Shown here: positions 15,717 to 24,034 of the stretch, in pieces
How positions within the stretch are numbered: position 1 is the first letter of the stretch
How the letters are laid out: each line of letters starts with the position of its first letter
From: an uncultured Bacteroides sp.
GTDB lineage: Bacteria > Bacteroidota > Bacteroidia > Bacteroidales > Bacteroidaceae
Reading direction: 5' to 3'
NCBI RefSeq assembly: GCF_963677685.1
Contig: NZ_OY782186.1
Span: 1,798,001 to 1,862,000 of the forward strand
Length of the DNA: 64,000 nucleotides
Translations under genes and position numbers: made by a program
The notes under the pieces: generated by a model
Told to the model about the DNA's origin: nothing
The model's database searches: none
What the model saw: only the letters and a program-made list of their open reading frames with translations

Positions 15717-15767
15717 CGACAACTTTTCGACAACTTAAATGTTTGTTCGACAATTTTGCGACAACTG
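15717..15767. repeat. Four CGACAA direct repeats, probable integrase arm sites
   Basis: CGACAACTT, CGACAACTT, CGACAATTT and CGACAACTG start at 15717, 15728, 15748 and 15759. The spacings 11, 20 and 11 place them on the same face of the helix. They lie just upstream of the integrase start, where arm-type binding sites of tyrosine recombinases are commonly found. Confidence 0.55.
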
Positions 15768-15857
15768 TTTAGTGTCATTTTTGGGGTCAGTCTTTAAATT
15801 TGGGGATTTAATAATTCGTTCTTTTCTATTTACCTTATAAAATATTACTTTTGCTTC

Positions 15858-16217
15858 ATGCCAAAGAAACCAATCGATTATAAGTATATATTGTCCATGT
15901 TCCTTCCCAAAGGGATGCTTGACTATTTTGATTTTACGGACTATTCAGATATGGGTGATTATTATATATTCTCTCTTGAAGAGAAAAATACCATACCGGA
16001 CGAGTATTCAAGTCTTCCGCTAGTTTCAAAAGGTTTCTATCCCGAGATAACAGTTACCGATTTTCCTGTTCGTGACCGCACTGTATATTTAAAAGTTAAA
16101 CGTCGCAGATGGGAGGATAAGCAAACGGGTAAGACATACAGCAGGGACTGGCAATTGGTTGCAGACGGAACTAGGATAACAGCCGAGTTCGGTTCTTTTT
16201 TAAAAGAGCTATCTTGA
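15858..16217 (+). CDS. ISAon1 family transposase N-terminal region protein
   Basis: A 119-residue protein, first frame of the IS. It is a conserved N-terminal module (YILSMFLPKGMLDYFDF, SKGFYPEITVTDF, VYLKVKRRRW, YSRDWQLVADGTRI) thought to assist DNA binding by the transposase. It ends at the run TTTTTTAAAAG, where a +1 shift would carry ribosomes into the frame that continues through the transposase ATG. That downstream frame is open from 16204 and its translation (SYLDNHEVSIKLVADF) aligns with the same join in the decayed copy. Both products probably form one long protein some of the time. Confidence 0.8.
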   Translation: MPKKPIDYKYILSMFLPKGMLDYFDFTDYSDMGDYYIFSLEEKNTIPDEYSSLPLVSKGFYPEITVTDFPVRDRTVYLKVKRRRWEDKQTGKTYSRDWQLVADGTRITAEFGSFLKELS

Positions 16218-16260
16218 TAATCATGAGGTTAGTATAAAATTAGTAGCCGACTTCTGCCAT

Positions 16261-17196
16261 ATGAAGTCTAAGACACTTAACGATTACTACAAAGAACATC
16301 TAAGCGGCTATCGTTCCTGGAACCAGCTCTCGCATGCTGATGAGTATATGTATTTCAAGGACAATTTAGGTGAGAATATATCTATTGACGAAACAGCCTT
16401 CAGCAATGGAGAGCTATATACCATTGTAACCAATAAAGCAGGTCATGGTAAGCATGGTACGGTTATAGCCATGATAAAGGGAACAAAAGCTGAGGATGTA
16501 TGCAAATACCTGATGAAGTTACCAGAAGGAAAACGTAGGATGGTCAAGAACGTGACACTTGACATGGCCGGAAGTATGAGACAAATAGCCAAGAGGTGTT
16601 TTCCTTACGCTACGCAGATCATAGACCGCTTTCATGTACAAATGCAGATGCAGGAAGCATTGCAGGAGCTACGTGTGCAATATCGATGGCAGGCTATTGA
16701 GCAGGAGAACTCAGATATACAAAGAGCAAGAACAGAAAGAAGAAAATATATACCTCAATGTTTTGATAACGGAGATACCATCAGGCAGCTTCTTGTCCGA
16801 AGCAGATATCTACTATTCAAGAGTCCTGATAAATGGACAAACTCTCAAAGAATAAGGGCTGAAATACTCTTTAAACAGTTTGACGATATAAAACAATTAT
16901 ATTATTTGGCTCTGCAACTCGGACAGATATACTCTCAAAACTATGATAAAAATGTTGCAAGAGCAAAGCTTGCACTGTGGTTCAACAAGGTAGAGGAATG
17001 GAATTACCCTCAGTTCAATACGGTAATAGAAACCTTTAAAAATCACAATGATAGGATATTGAATTTCTTTGAAAACAGACTCACAAATGCAGCAGCTGAA
17101 TCTTTCAATGCCAAGCTTAAATCCTTTAGGGCTACATTCAGAGGAGTAAATGATGTAAAATTCTATCTTTATAGAGTGATGATGCTATATGCGTAA
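16261..17196 (+). CDS. ISAon1 family (ISL3-like) DDE transposase
   Basis: A 311-residue RNase H-fold transposase. DDE residues are visible as Asp43 in SIDETAF, Asp in VTLDMAG near residue 102 and the family motif IDRFHVQMQ near 121, and Glu in NAAAESFNAKLKSF near 281. The C-terminus is complete and reaches the right terminal repeat four bases later. The frame is +1 relative to the upstream N-terminal-region gene, with continuous coding potential upstream of this ATG, so the long form is likely made by frameshifting. No disabling changes are seen; the copy looks capable of transposition. Confidence 0.88.
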   Translation: MKSKTLNDYYKEHLSGYRSWNQLSHADEYMYFKDNLGENISIDETAFSNGELYTIVTNKAGHGKHGTVIAMIKGTKAEDVCKYLMKLPEGKRRMVKNVTLDMAGSMRQIAKRCFPYATQIIDRFHVQMQMQEALQELRVQYRWQAIEQENSDIQRARTERRKYIPQCFDNGDTIRQLLVRSRYLLFKSPDKWTNSQRIRAEILFKQFDDIKQLYYLALQLGQIYSQNYDKNVARAKLALWFNKVEEWNYPQFNTVIETFKNHNDRILNFFENRLTNAAAESFNAKLKSFRATFRGVNDVKFYLYRVMMLYA

Positions 17197-17281
17197 TGGT
17201 TAAATCCCCAAGAATAATGACTGAGCCCATTTTTGGAACGATATTCGGAATTTGATTTTCTTGTAATCCCTATAAACAGGC

Positions 17282-17323
17282 AAAAAAATACTCCCTATCC
17301 CGTTCGCTTACGGGAGGGAGTAT
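17282..17323 (-). terminator. Terminator of the efflux/two-component operon
   Basis: Read on the reverse strand, the arms ATACTCCC plus CCCGT pair around a short loop and the stem is followed by seven T. It lies about 150 bases beyond the stop of the LytTR regulator, the last gene of the reverse operon, and also marks the first clearly chromosomal feature right of the island. Confidence 0.75.
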
Positions 17324-17473
17324 CTACACAAAAACTAAACTAGACTTAACTAAACTATTCTATTGCGGAGTTTCACAACTCCTATCTGTTCTCTGCAAAG
17401 ATATGTATTTGTTTCCTTTTGTGCAAATTATAATCGACAAATATCTGCTTTTTATTGCTGATTTAATCCCTTC

Positions 17474-18172
17474 TCAGCTTCTTTCTTCTAAAAAAGTTTG
17501 AAAAATTTGTTTATAACTATCACTAACAGGTATATATGTTTTATCAAAAACAATCCGGCCTCTGTCTATGATTCGTATTTTGTCTTTTTGCACAATAAAT
17601 GAACGGTGAACTCGCATGAAATGATTTGCTGGAAGCAATTCTTCCATAGACTTCAGACTCATTAGTGAAAGTATGGGCTTGGTATTTTCTTCTATATATA
17701 TCTTGACATAATCTTTTAATCCTTCGATATACAATATTTTTTTTAGCTCTATTTGTACGAGTTTATAGTCACTCTTTACGTAGATACTTTCTTTTTCCTC
17801 TGGTTTTTGTACGAGTTCGAACCATTGTAGAGCTTTATTGGAGGCCTGTAAAAAGTCGACATATGAGATGGGTTTAAGTAGATAATCTAATGCATTTACT
17901 TTGTAACCATCTAAAGCATATTGCCCAAAGGCTGTAGTGAATACTATGCGGGTATTAGGATCTACCATTTGTGAAAACTCCAGTCCGTTAAGTTCAGGCA
18001 TTTGTATATCTAAAAAGAGCAAATCAATTTCATTTGTAGGGAGTTCTTTCATGGCTTGCATTGCACTGGAATATTTCCCTATTAGCTTTAAAAAGGGAGT
18101 TTTGTTAACATAACTTTCTAGTAAACTGAGCGCTAGAGGTTCGTCATCTATTATTGCACAATTTAACATCAT
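17474..18172 (-). CDS. LytTR-family response regulator
   Basis: A 232-residue regulator. The receiver domain (about 3-118) has acidic DDE at 9-11, the phospho-acceptor Asp55 in LLFLDIQMPELNG, Thr in VFTTAF and Lys in YLLKPIS. The LytTR DNA-binding domain (about 133-230) carries the conserved YIEGLKDYVKIY and FMRVHRSFIV. It is encoded 13 bases after the LytS-type kinase on the same strand, at the end of an efflux operon, so it most likely controls this operon. Promoter targets of LytTR regulators are usually paired short direct repeats, which I did not find near the tolC promoter. Start at the first or second Met is undecided. Confidence 0.92.
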   Translation of the reverse strand: MMLNCAIIDDEPLALSLLESYVNKTPFLKLIGKYSSAMQAMKELPTNEIDLLFLDIQMPELNGLEFSQMVDPNTRIVFTTAFGQYALDGYKVNALDYLLKPISYVDFLQASNKALQWFELVQKPEEKESIYVKSDYKLVQIELKKILYIEGLKDYVKIYIEENTKPILSLMSLKSMEELLPANHFMRVHRSFIVQKDKIRIIDRGRIVFDKTYIPVSDSYKQIFQTFLEERS

Positions 18173-18185
18173 AGTTTATCATCTA

Positions 18186-19238
18186 TTAAGTTGTTAAAGG
18201 AGTAAGGTATAATTGGGATACATATTTTCTCCCATCTTCTGAAATATTTTTCTTCCATGTATATCGTTTTGGATACAGTAGATCTAAACGTTTTTGTACT
18301 TGTTTTAATCCAATGCCTGACCCACTCTTATCTTTTCCATTTTTAGGATGATAGCTGTTAGTGATTTCACAACATATTTTGCCGCTTTCTTCCCAAAGTA
18401 AAATGCGAATAAAACTAGGCTCTGTGGGTGCAATACCATGTTTGAAAGCATTTTCTATTAAAGATATGAATATTAATGGAGAAATAAGAGTTTTGCTATT
18501 GGGATGAATTTTTATTTGGGTGTCTACTGTGACATTATCAGTAAGTCGTATACGCATTAATTCAATATAATTTATAATAAAGTCAGCTTCTTTACTTAAT
18601 GGAACGAATGCTTGTTGATTTTCGTAAAGAACATGTCTTAGCAATTTGCTGAGTTCTTGTACTGCCTGCTGAGCTTTGTCACTGTCAAAAGCTATTAGAG
18701 CATAGATATTGTTTAATGTATTGAGCAGAAAATGTGGATTAAGTTGATTGCGCAAATTTTTTAATTCTGCTTCTGTACGATTTTTTTCGGCTTCACGTCT
18801 TGCTACTTCAGCTTGTCTCCATCGACTACTCATGCGGATAGCCATGCTTAATCCAATGATAAAGATTAAGCTGATGGCATTTCTAACTGTAAATATCCAC
18901 TTTGGTGGACGGGAATGCTTGCTCAAATCTATTTCAGGAGGAATATTTAGCTCTTGCCATATTTGTATGCCCATCCCAAATGTTATTAATATTAAGAGAT
19001 TATATATAATATATTCTCTTATTTTTTCTTTGAAAAGGAGTTGAGGAATTAGAAAAAAGTAGTTAGCATAGAATAGAATTAAAAGACTAAGTGGAACGAC
19101 AGCATGGTATATATATGAATTCCAATTAATATTGTTGCCTTCCCGACCCATGAATAAAAAAGGGAAGCCGAAAACAATACCCCAACTGATAACATGTATC
19201 AATGCTTCGAGAGTGCGGGTTGATGTTTGTGGTTTCAT
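18186..19238 (-). CDS. LytS/YehU-type sensor histidine kinase
   Basis: A 350-residue inner-membrane kinase. It has four predicted membrane segments, at about 12-30, 44-64, 78-93 and 118-136, then a short helical linker (EVARREAEKNRTEAELKNLRNQ). The His_kinase domain has His169 in QLNPHFLLNTLNNI, and the ATPase region has SLIENAFKHGI and GSGIGLKQVQKRLDLLY. This class pairs with LytTR regulators, and the partner gene is next downstream. The periplasmic portion is minimal, so it may sense membrane state or the adjacent transporter. Confidence 0.92.
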   Translation of the reverse strand: MKPQTSTRTLEALIHVISWGIVFGFPFLFMGREGNNINWNSYIYHAVVPLSLLILFYANYFFLIPQLLFKEKIREYIIYNLLILITFGMGIQIWQELNIPPEIDLSKHSRPPKWIFTVRNAISLIFIIGLSMAIRMSSRWRQAEVARREAEKNRTEAELKNLRNQLNPHFLLNTLNNIYALIAFDSDKAQQAVQELSKLLRHVLYENQQAFVPLSKEADFIINYIELMRIRLTDNVTVDTQIKIHPNSKTLISPLIFISLIENAFKHGIAPTEPSFIRILLWEESGKICCEITNSYHPKNGKDKSGSGIGLKQVQKRLDLLYPKRYTWKKNISEDGRKYVSQLYLTPLTT

Positions 19239-19265
19239 ATTTACAAATATACTGTTTTATTTTAC

Positions 19266-20486
19266 TTATTCGTATCTAATTGCATCAATGGGATCGAGAT
19301 CAGCTGCCTTTTTTGCAGGGTACCATCCGAAAAATACACCGGTGATGGTACATACAGCAAAGCTGAGAAAAACGCTCCATGCTTGTATGTAGATGGGCCA
19401 ATGGGCAAATGTTTTAATGCCAAAAGATGTCCCTATACCTATGATAACGCCAATGATACCTCCGGTGATGCTAATGAGTATTGCTTCAATGAGAAATTGA
19501 CTTAGTATATCAATTCCACGGGCGCCAACAGACATACGCAATCCAATTTCACGTGTACGCTCAGTGACACTTACGTACATGATGTTCATGATTCCAATAC
19601 CTCCTACAACAAGGCTTATGCTTGCTATACAAGCAAGTAAGGTAGTCATCAAATCTGTCGTGGAGTTAAGCATGGTACTTAGCTCTTGTTGTGAACGTAT
19701 GTTGAAGTCATCCTCGTCACTGGCTTTTAATTTGTGATTATTTCGTAAAATGGAACTAATGTCTGCTATTGCATCTTCAGTCATGTCTTCAGTTATTGCA
19801 GATGCCATAATACTTTGCAAATAAGTTACTGCAAGCATGCGTTTCATGACCGTAGTATATGGGGCTAAAACTACGGCATCTTGATCTTGCCCCATGGAGT
19901 TATATCCTTTGGCTTTTAATACACCGACAACGCGAAAGGGGATTTTATTAAACCTTATGACATGTCCTACAGGATCTGTACCGTCAGTGAATAAATTGTC
20001 GGCTATGGTTTTTCCTATTACGCAGACTTTTGCACTACTTTGGATGTCAGCTTCAGTGAATATTTCACCGTTTTCGATTGTTAATTGGCGTATAGAGAGA
20101 TATTCTGTGTTTACTCCATTAACACTCCCCGGATAGTTATTTGATCCATATATAAATTGTCCAGAACTGCTTACACTTGGGCTGATAGCTGACAGGTACT
20201 TTGTGTTATTCTGTAAAGATTCAAAATCAGTAAGTTTTAGTGTTTGCATGGCACTGGGATCTTGCCGTACGCCTCCTCGCATATCAGCTCCCGGATGAAT
20301 CATAATCATGTTTGATCCCATTTCTGCTATCTGGCTCTGGATACTTTTTTTTGAGCCTTGCCCGATGGCAAGCATAGTTATAACCGAAGCTACTCCTATG
20401 ATAATGCCTAGCATCGTTAAGAAGGCTCTTAGCTTGTTATTAGCTAAAGCTCGTAGGGCTATTTTAAATAAATTAGTTCCATTCAT
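19266..20486 (-). CDS. MacB-like ABC transporter permease (FtsX fold)
   Basis: A 406-residue permease. An N-terminal membrane helix (NKLRAFLTMLGIIIGVASVITMLAIG, about 17-42) leads to the MacB_PCD periplasmic domain (about 45-250, containing the ISPSVSSSG and VIGKTIADNLF motifs). The FtsX domain follows with three membrane helices near 283-310, 335-360 and 370-395, including NIMYVSVTERTREIGLRMSVGA. It works with the separately encoded ATPase 15 bases upstream and the HlyD/MacA-like adaptor and TolC-like channel to move substrates, typically peptides, antibiotics or lipids, out through the envelope. Substrate cannot be told from sequence. Confidence 0.93.
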   Translation of the reverse strand: MNGTNLFKIALRALANNKLRAFLTMLGIIIGVASVITMLAIGQGSKKSIQSQIAEMGSNMIMIHPGADMRGGVRQDPSAMQTLKLTDFESLQNNTKYLSAISPSVSSSGQFIYGSNNYPGSVNGVNTEYLSIRQLTIENGEIFTEADIQSSAKVCVIGKTIADNLFTDGTDPVGHVIRFNKIPFRVVGVLKAKGYNSMGQDQDAVVLAPYTTVMKRMLAVTYLQSIMASAITEDMTEDAIADISSILRNNHKLKASDEDDFNIRSQQELSTMLNSTTDLMTTLLACIASISLVVGGIGIMNIMYVSVTERTREIGLRMSVGARGIDILSQFLIEAILISITGGIIGVIIGIGTSFGIKTFAHWPIYIQAWSVFLSFAVCTITGVFFGWYPAKKAADLDPIDAIRYE

Positions 20487-20501
20487 AACTGTGTGGGTGT
20501 A

Positions 20502-21245
20502 TTAGAGTTCTTCCGGCATTGGCATTGCGGCAAGTACTTTCGCCGCAGAGCGAATGTCTATATTGACTTTATCTTCTTTAATTTTTCCATCTCTTAAGAT
20601 GATATTCCGACTACTATATTGGGCAATCTCGGGATTATGGGTGACGAATATAATGGTGCGTCCTTTCTTATGTAATTCTTGAAAAAGTACCAATATTTCA
20701 AAAGAGGTCCGTGTATCTAGGTTACCTGTTGCTTCATCTGCCAATATGACGGCTGGATTATTTACTAATGCTCTCGCAATGGCTACACGCTGCATTTGTC
20801 CTCCACTCATTTGATTGCTTTTGTGCATTAGACGATCACCTAAACCCACTGCTTCTAAAGCTTCTATTGCTCGTTTCTTTCTTTCTGCTGCACTTATATT
20901 AGGGTTGTACATAAGTGGTAATTCTACATTTTCAATAGCTGTTGTTTTAGCTAATAAATTATAACTTTGGAAGACAAAACCTATTTTTCGATTACGAAGT
21001 ATCGCTCTTTCATTTTTACTCATGCTACGTACTGAGATACCATCTAATAGATATTCCCCTTTACTTGGAGTATCTAAACAACCTAAAGTATTGAGTAATG
21101 TTGATTTCCCTGAACCTGATGTACCCATGATTGTAACAAATTCTCCTTCATTGATGGAGAAGGATATTCCTCGCAAGGCATGTACGACTTCTTCACCTAC
21201 CAGAAAATTACGCTTAATATCATTCAGTTCTATTATTGTTTTCAT
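20502..21245 (-). CDS. MacB-like ABC transporter ATP-binding protein
   Basis: A 247-residue ATPase of the lipoprotein/MacB exporter class. Walker A is GTSGSGKST near residue 41, the signature is MSGGQMQRVAIARAL near 145, and Walker B is VILADEATGNLD near 165, followed by the switch His in IIFVTHNPE. It lies between the adaptor gene (36 bases upstream) and the permease, completing a tripartite pump with separately encoded ATPase and permease halves. In E. coli MacB these are one protein. Confidence 0.94.
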   Translation of the reverse strand: MKTIIELNDIKRNFLVGEEVVHALRGISFSINEGEFVTIMGTSGSGKSTLLNTLGCLDTPSKGEYLLDGISVRSMSKNERAILRNRKIGFVFQSYNLLAKTTAIENVELPLMYNPNISAAERKKRAIEALEAVGLGDRLMHKSNQMSGGQMQRVAIARALVNNPAVILADEATGNLDTRTSFEILVLFQELHKKGRTIIFVTHNPEIAQYSSRNIILRDGKIKEDKVNIDIRSAAKVLAAMPMPEEL

Positions 21246-21281
21246 ACTTTGTAATCTTTGGTTTCATGATTCAATTTGGAC

Positions 21282-22475
21282 TCATTTCTTTTTATTACTT
21301 CTTGGACGAGTCGGCATAAATGGAGATTTTTCTTCTTCAGGTTTTATATTTGATGTATTGCTACCTTTCCATGGCATTTTTCCTGCTACGACGTCGGTTA
21401 CGACAAGAGTTCCTTCGGGTATACCACTTGTTATTTCAGTAAGAATCCCATTACTTAGCCCTATTTGTACAGCGTGAGCAGTAAACGTATTTCCTTCACG
21501 TGTCCATACTTTATGTTTAGCTTGACAATCTATTACTTTATCATCATTACCAATAAGCGGTTTGGATGGTGTGAAGCGTAGTGCTTTAGCAGGAATACAT
21601 AGTACACTGTCTTTTTCTAGAGTGTAAATAGTAACATTTGCGGTTAGTCCAGGCTTTAGTTTTAGATCAGGGTTCTGTGCTGAGATAACAACTTCGTAGG
21701 TTACAACATTACTTGTCGTTGTTGCTTCTTGGCGTACTTGAGTTACTTTCCCTTGAAAAGTTTCAGTAGGATATGCGTCCACAGTAAACATTACTCTTTG
21801 CCCCTCAGTAATATTTCCTATATCAGCCTCGTCTACATTTGCTACTACTTGCATGTTGGTTAAATCTTTGGCTATGGTAAATAGGGTCGGAGTACTGAAT
21901 GAAGCTGCTACGGTTTGTCCTTCTTCTACAGCTTTGCTCAAAACAATTCCGTCTATTGGGGAGTAGATCGTGGCATATCCTAAATTTGTTTTTGCTTTGG
22001 CAAGACTATTTCTGCTGATGTCATAAGAGTTTTTGGCTTTCTCATAATTATATAGTGCTGTTTCGTAATCAGTGTCAGATACTAATTTCTTTTCATGCAA
22101 AGTTTTTACGCGATTATAATTCTTTAATTGGTACTCATATTCTGTTTTAGCATTAGCTAATGTTCCTTTTTGGCTTGCAAGCTCATTTAGCAAATTTGTT
22201 TTGTCAAGTTCAGCTATAACTTCTCCTTTCTTAACTTGACTGTTATAATCTACATATATTTTATTGACAATACCAGATACTTGTGTTCCGACTTCTACCT
22301 GTGTAACTGCCTCTATAGTTCCGGTAGCTGTTACCAATTTACTAATATTACCTTTTTCTGCTTTGACTGATTCAAAAGTAACTTTGTGTTTAGGTGTAGG
22401 CCCCAAAAATACCCATGCTAGTGCTCCTATGGTCACTATTGCAGCAATAATCCAAATAAGTCTCTTTTTATTCAT
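21282..22475 (-). CDS. HlyD/MacA-like periplasmic adaptor protein
   Basis: A 397-residue membrane-fusion protein. The N-terminal anchor helix (LIWIIAAIVTIGALAWVFLG) precedes a lipoyl-like domain split around a hairpin (TGTIEAVTQVEVGTQVSGIV, and TIYSPIDGIVLSKAVEEGQTV). A coiled-coil hairpin spans about 95-165 (QKGTLANAKTEYEYQLKNYN), then come beta-barrel and membrane-proximal domains. It bridges the MacB-like transporter and the TolC-like channel. The C-terminal tail is basic and low-complexity. It is the second gene of the six-gene operon. Confidence 0.93.
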   Translation of the reverse strand: MNKKRLIWIIAAIVTIGALAWVFLGPTPKHKVTFESVKAEKGNISKLVTATGTIEAVTQVEVGTQVSGIVNKIYVDYNSQVKKGEVIAELDKTNLLNELASQKGTLANAKTEYEYQLKNYNRVKTLHEKKLVSDTDYETALYNYEKAKNSYDISRNSLAKAKTNLGYATIYSPIDGIVLSKAVEEGQTVAASFSTPTLFTIAKDLTNMQVVANVDEADIGNITEGQRVMFTVDAYPTETFQGKVTQVRQEATTTSNVVTYEVVISAQNPDLKLKPGLTANVTIYTLEKDSVLCIPAKALRFTPSKPLIGNDDKVIDCQAKHKVWTREGNTFTAHAVQIGLSNGILTEITSGIPEGTLVVTDVVAGKMPWKGSNTSNIKPEEEKSPFMPTRPRSNKKK

Positions 22476-22487
22476 TTCTCTTTGTTT

Positions 22488-23819
22488 TTATAACTTAATA
22501 CTTTCTCCTTGATAGAAGCGTAATAACAATGCGTTAAGTATGGCCATATATTTAGCTTGAAGAGTTTGTTGCTTAGCTGCTAACAGGTTGTTTTTTTCGG
22601 TTAGTAATTCTACAGTATTCTTCATTCCTAAATTGAATTGTTGACTAATTAAATCGTAGCTTATTTGAGTACTGCGTAGTTTCTCATTAGCTGCCATATA
22701 ACTTTGCTGAGCACTGTTGGCATCAAGCCAATAGCCTTCTATTGTTTTGAATAGTGCTTTCTCTTCATCAAGCATATTTAATTGGCTTGTTGTGTATTGC
22801 AATTTTGCTTTTTCTACAGCACTTTTGTTTTTTCTATTGCTAAAGATGGGTACAGAAAGAGTTACTCCTACGGAATTATTCCATCCATTTTTTACTTGTT
22901 GCTCAAAGGTATAGCTGCTGCCACTAGTATGGCTTGTGCCCGTTCCTGCAGTTAAAGTAAGAGTTGGTAGATACCCTGCGCGAGCTATTTTAATTGCTAG
23001 TTCTGAATTTTGTACGCTGAGTTTACTTGCTTTAATCTCAGGGCGCAAAGCAAGTGCTGCTTTATATACATCTGTTTTTGTAGGTAGCAAAGTGAGCACA
23101 TCACTGTCGTTGAGAGTTGGCATAGAAATATCCATTTCTTCTTCTCCATCTAATTCTAATAATTGTTTAAGCTGCAGTTTATAATTCTGTAGTGTGGCTT
23201 GTGAGGTAACAAGCTGATATTTATCTGTGCTGCATTGAGATTCTAATTGGGCGTAATCACTCTGTGCAATAGAACCTGCTTTCAACAACTCTTTACCTCG
23301 ATCTCTCTGCGCTTCTGATATCTTTAGCGTATTTTCGTTGATCTTCACAGACTCAGCAGCATAAAGAATTTGTATATATGCTTGTGCGATATTTGTTTCT
23401 ATCTCATTTTTACTCGCTTCTACATTAAGTTCATCTATTTTGTTATAAACTTGTTCTTGTTTAATTGTTTTTAAATTTTGCCCTCCATTATATACTGTCC
23501 ATGATGCATTTAATCCATAATTGGCGTTATAACTGTTCTTTTTTTGATTGCTATCAATAATTAGCTGCCTATTTACATAATTTTGGCTACTACTAAATGA
23601 TAAGCTCGGGAAAAGAGCAGCTTTAGCTGTTTTTACATCTATATTACTACTCTCAGCAGTTATTTTGTTTTTTCTTATATTGATGTTCTGTTGCATGGCA
23701 TAATTTATGCAAGAATCAAGATCCCATTTTGTTGAATTCTTCTGAGCTTTAATTTCTGTATTTAGCCCTATCGCTGTGATACAAAGAGTTGTTACTAAGA
23801 GTCTTTTTGCGTTTATCAT
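22488..23819 (-). CDS. TolC-like outer-membrane efflux protein
   Basis: A 443-residue outer-membrane factor with two OEP repeats of long helices (about 40-230 and 255-440). Characteristic stretches are WDLDSCINYAMQQNINIRK at the start, ARAGYLPTLTLTAGTG, and VELLTEKNNLLAAKQQTLQAKY near the end. I place the start at ATG 23819, which gives the signal peptide MINAKRLLVTTLCITAIGLNTEIKAQ; an upstream extension of the frame would precede the promoter. It is the first gene of the operon, forming the exit duct for the adaptor/ABC transporter that follows. Confidence 0.92.
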   Translation of the reverse strand: MINAKRLLVTTLCITAIGLNTEIKAQKNSTKWDLDSCINYAMQQNINIRKNKITAESSNIDVKTAKAALFPSLSFSSSQNYVNRQLIIDSNQKKNSYNANYGLNASWTVYNGGQNLKTIKQEQVYNKIDELNVEASKNEIETNIAQAYIQILYAAESVKINENTLKISEAQRDRGKELLKAGSIAQSDYAQLESQCSTDKYQLVTSQATLQNYKLQLKQLLELDGEEEMDISMPTLNDSDVLTLLPTKTDVYKAALALRPEIKASKLSVQNSELAIKIARAGYLPTLTLTAGTGTSHTSGSSYTFEQQVKNGWNNSVGVTLSVPIFSNRKNKSAVEKAKLQYTTSQLNMLDEEKALFKTIEGYWLDANSAQQSYMAANEKLRSTQISYDLISQQFNLGMKNTVELLTEKNNLLAAKQQTLQAKYMAILNALLLRFYQGESIKL

Positions 23820-23852
23820 AATCTGTACTATTATTGATAATTTTTGATTTAG

Positions 23853-23884
23853 CAAAGTTATCTTTGTATATAATAATCTCCAAA
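23853..23884 (-). promoter_or_regulatory. Promoter of the efflux/two-component operon
   Basis: On the reverse strand: TTTG (23884-23881), a 20-base spacer, and TAACTTTG (23860-23853), both perfect matches to the Bacteroides housekeeping consensus. Predicted transcription start is near 23846, 27 bases before the tolC-like ATG. Confidence 0.7.
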
Positions 23885-23983
23885 AACAATAGACCATTGA
23901 GCCTTTTTTATCTGCCAGTTTCTTTAATTTACCGACATTTTGTGCATTATTTTTTTTGTTTAATCAAAACATATAGCCGATTT

Positions 23984-24014
23984 TTTGTTTATTATAGAGT
24001 TATTATTAGTTTTG
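23984..24014 (+). promoter_or_regulatory. Promoter of the DUF4492-cydA-cydB operon
   Basis: TTTG at 23984-23987, a 19-base spacer and TAGTTTTG at 24007-24014 are all perfect consensus matches. The predicted start near 24021 leaves a short leader before the DUF4492 ATG at 24035. The efflux promoter faces the other way about 100 bases to the left. Confidence 0.7.
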
Positions 24015-24034
24015 TATTATAGAACGATAACAAG

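Larger units (their letters stand above)
15783..17228 (+). mobile_element. Intact ISAon1-type insertion sequence (ISL3-like DDE transposase)
   Basis: An element of 1446 bases. The left end GGGGTCAGTC and the right end (complement GGGCTCAGTC) begin terminal inverted repeats of 29 bases with about five mismatches; the inner 12 bases TTGGGGATTTAA are identical. ATTTTT directly flanks both ends (15777-15782 and 17229-17234), a likely 6-bp target duplication. Inside are two frames in different phase, 15858-16217 and 16261-17196. It inserted between the integrase arm repeats and the chromosomal flank. A decayed relative lies at 3755-4290. Confidence 0.8.

Noticed and set aside
3661..17300. attL/attR direct repeat bounding the island
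   Set aside because: I compared the sequence around 3660-3800 with 15770-15790 and 17230-17300 and found no convincing shared core; only a weak 10 of 12 inverted match, which is not how att sites are arranged.
23820..23897. Upstream extension of the tolC-like gene
   Set aside because: It would place the start codon upstream of a perfect promoter and hide an otherwise clean signal peptide.
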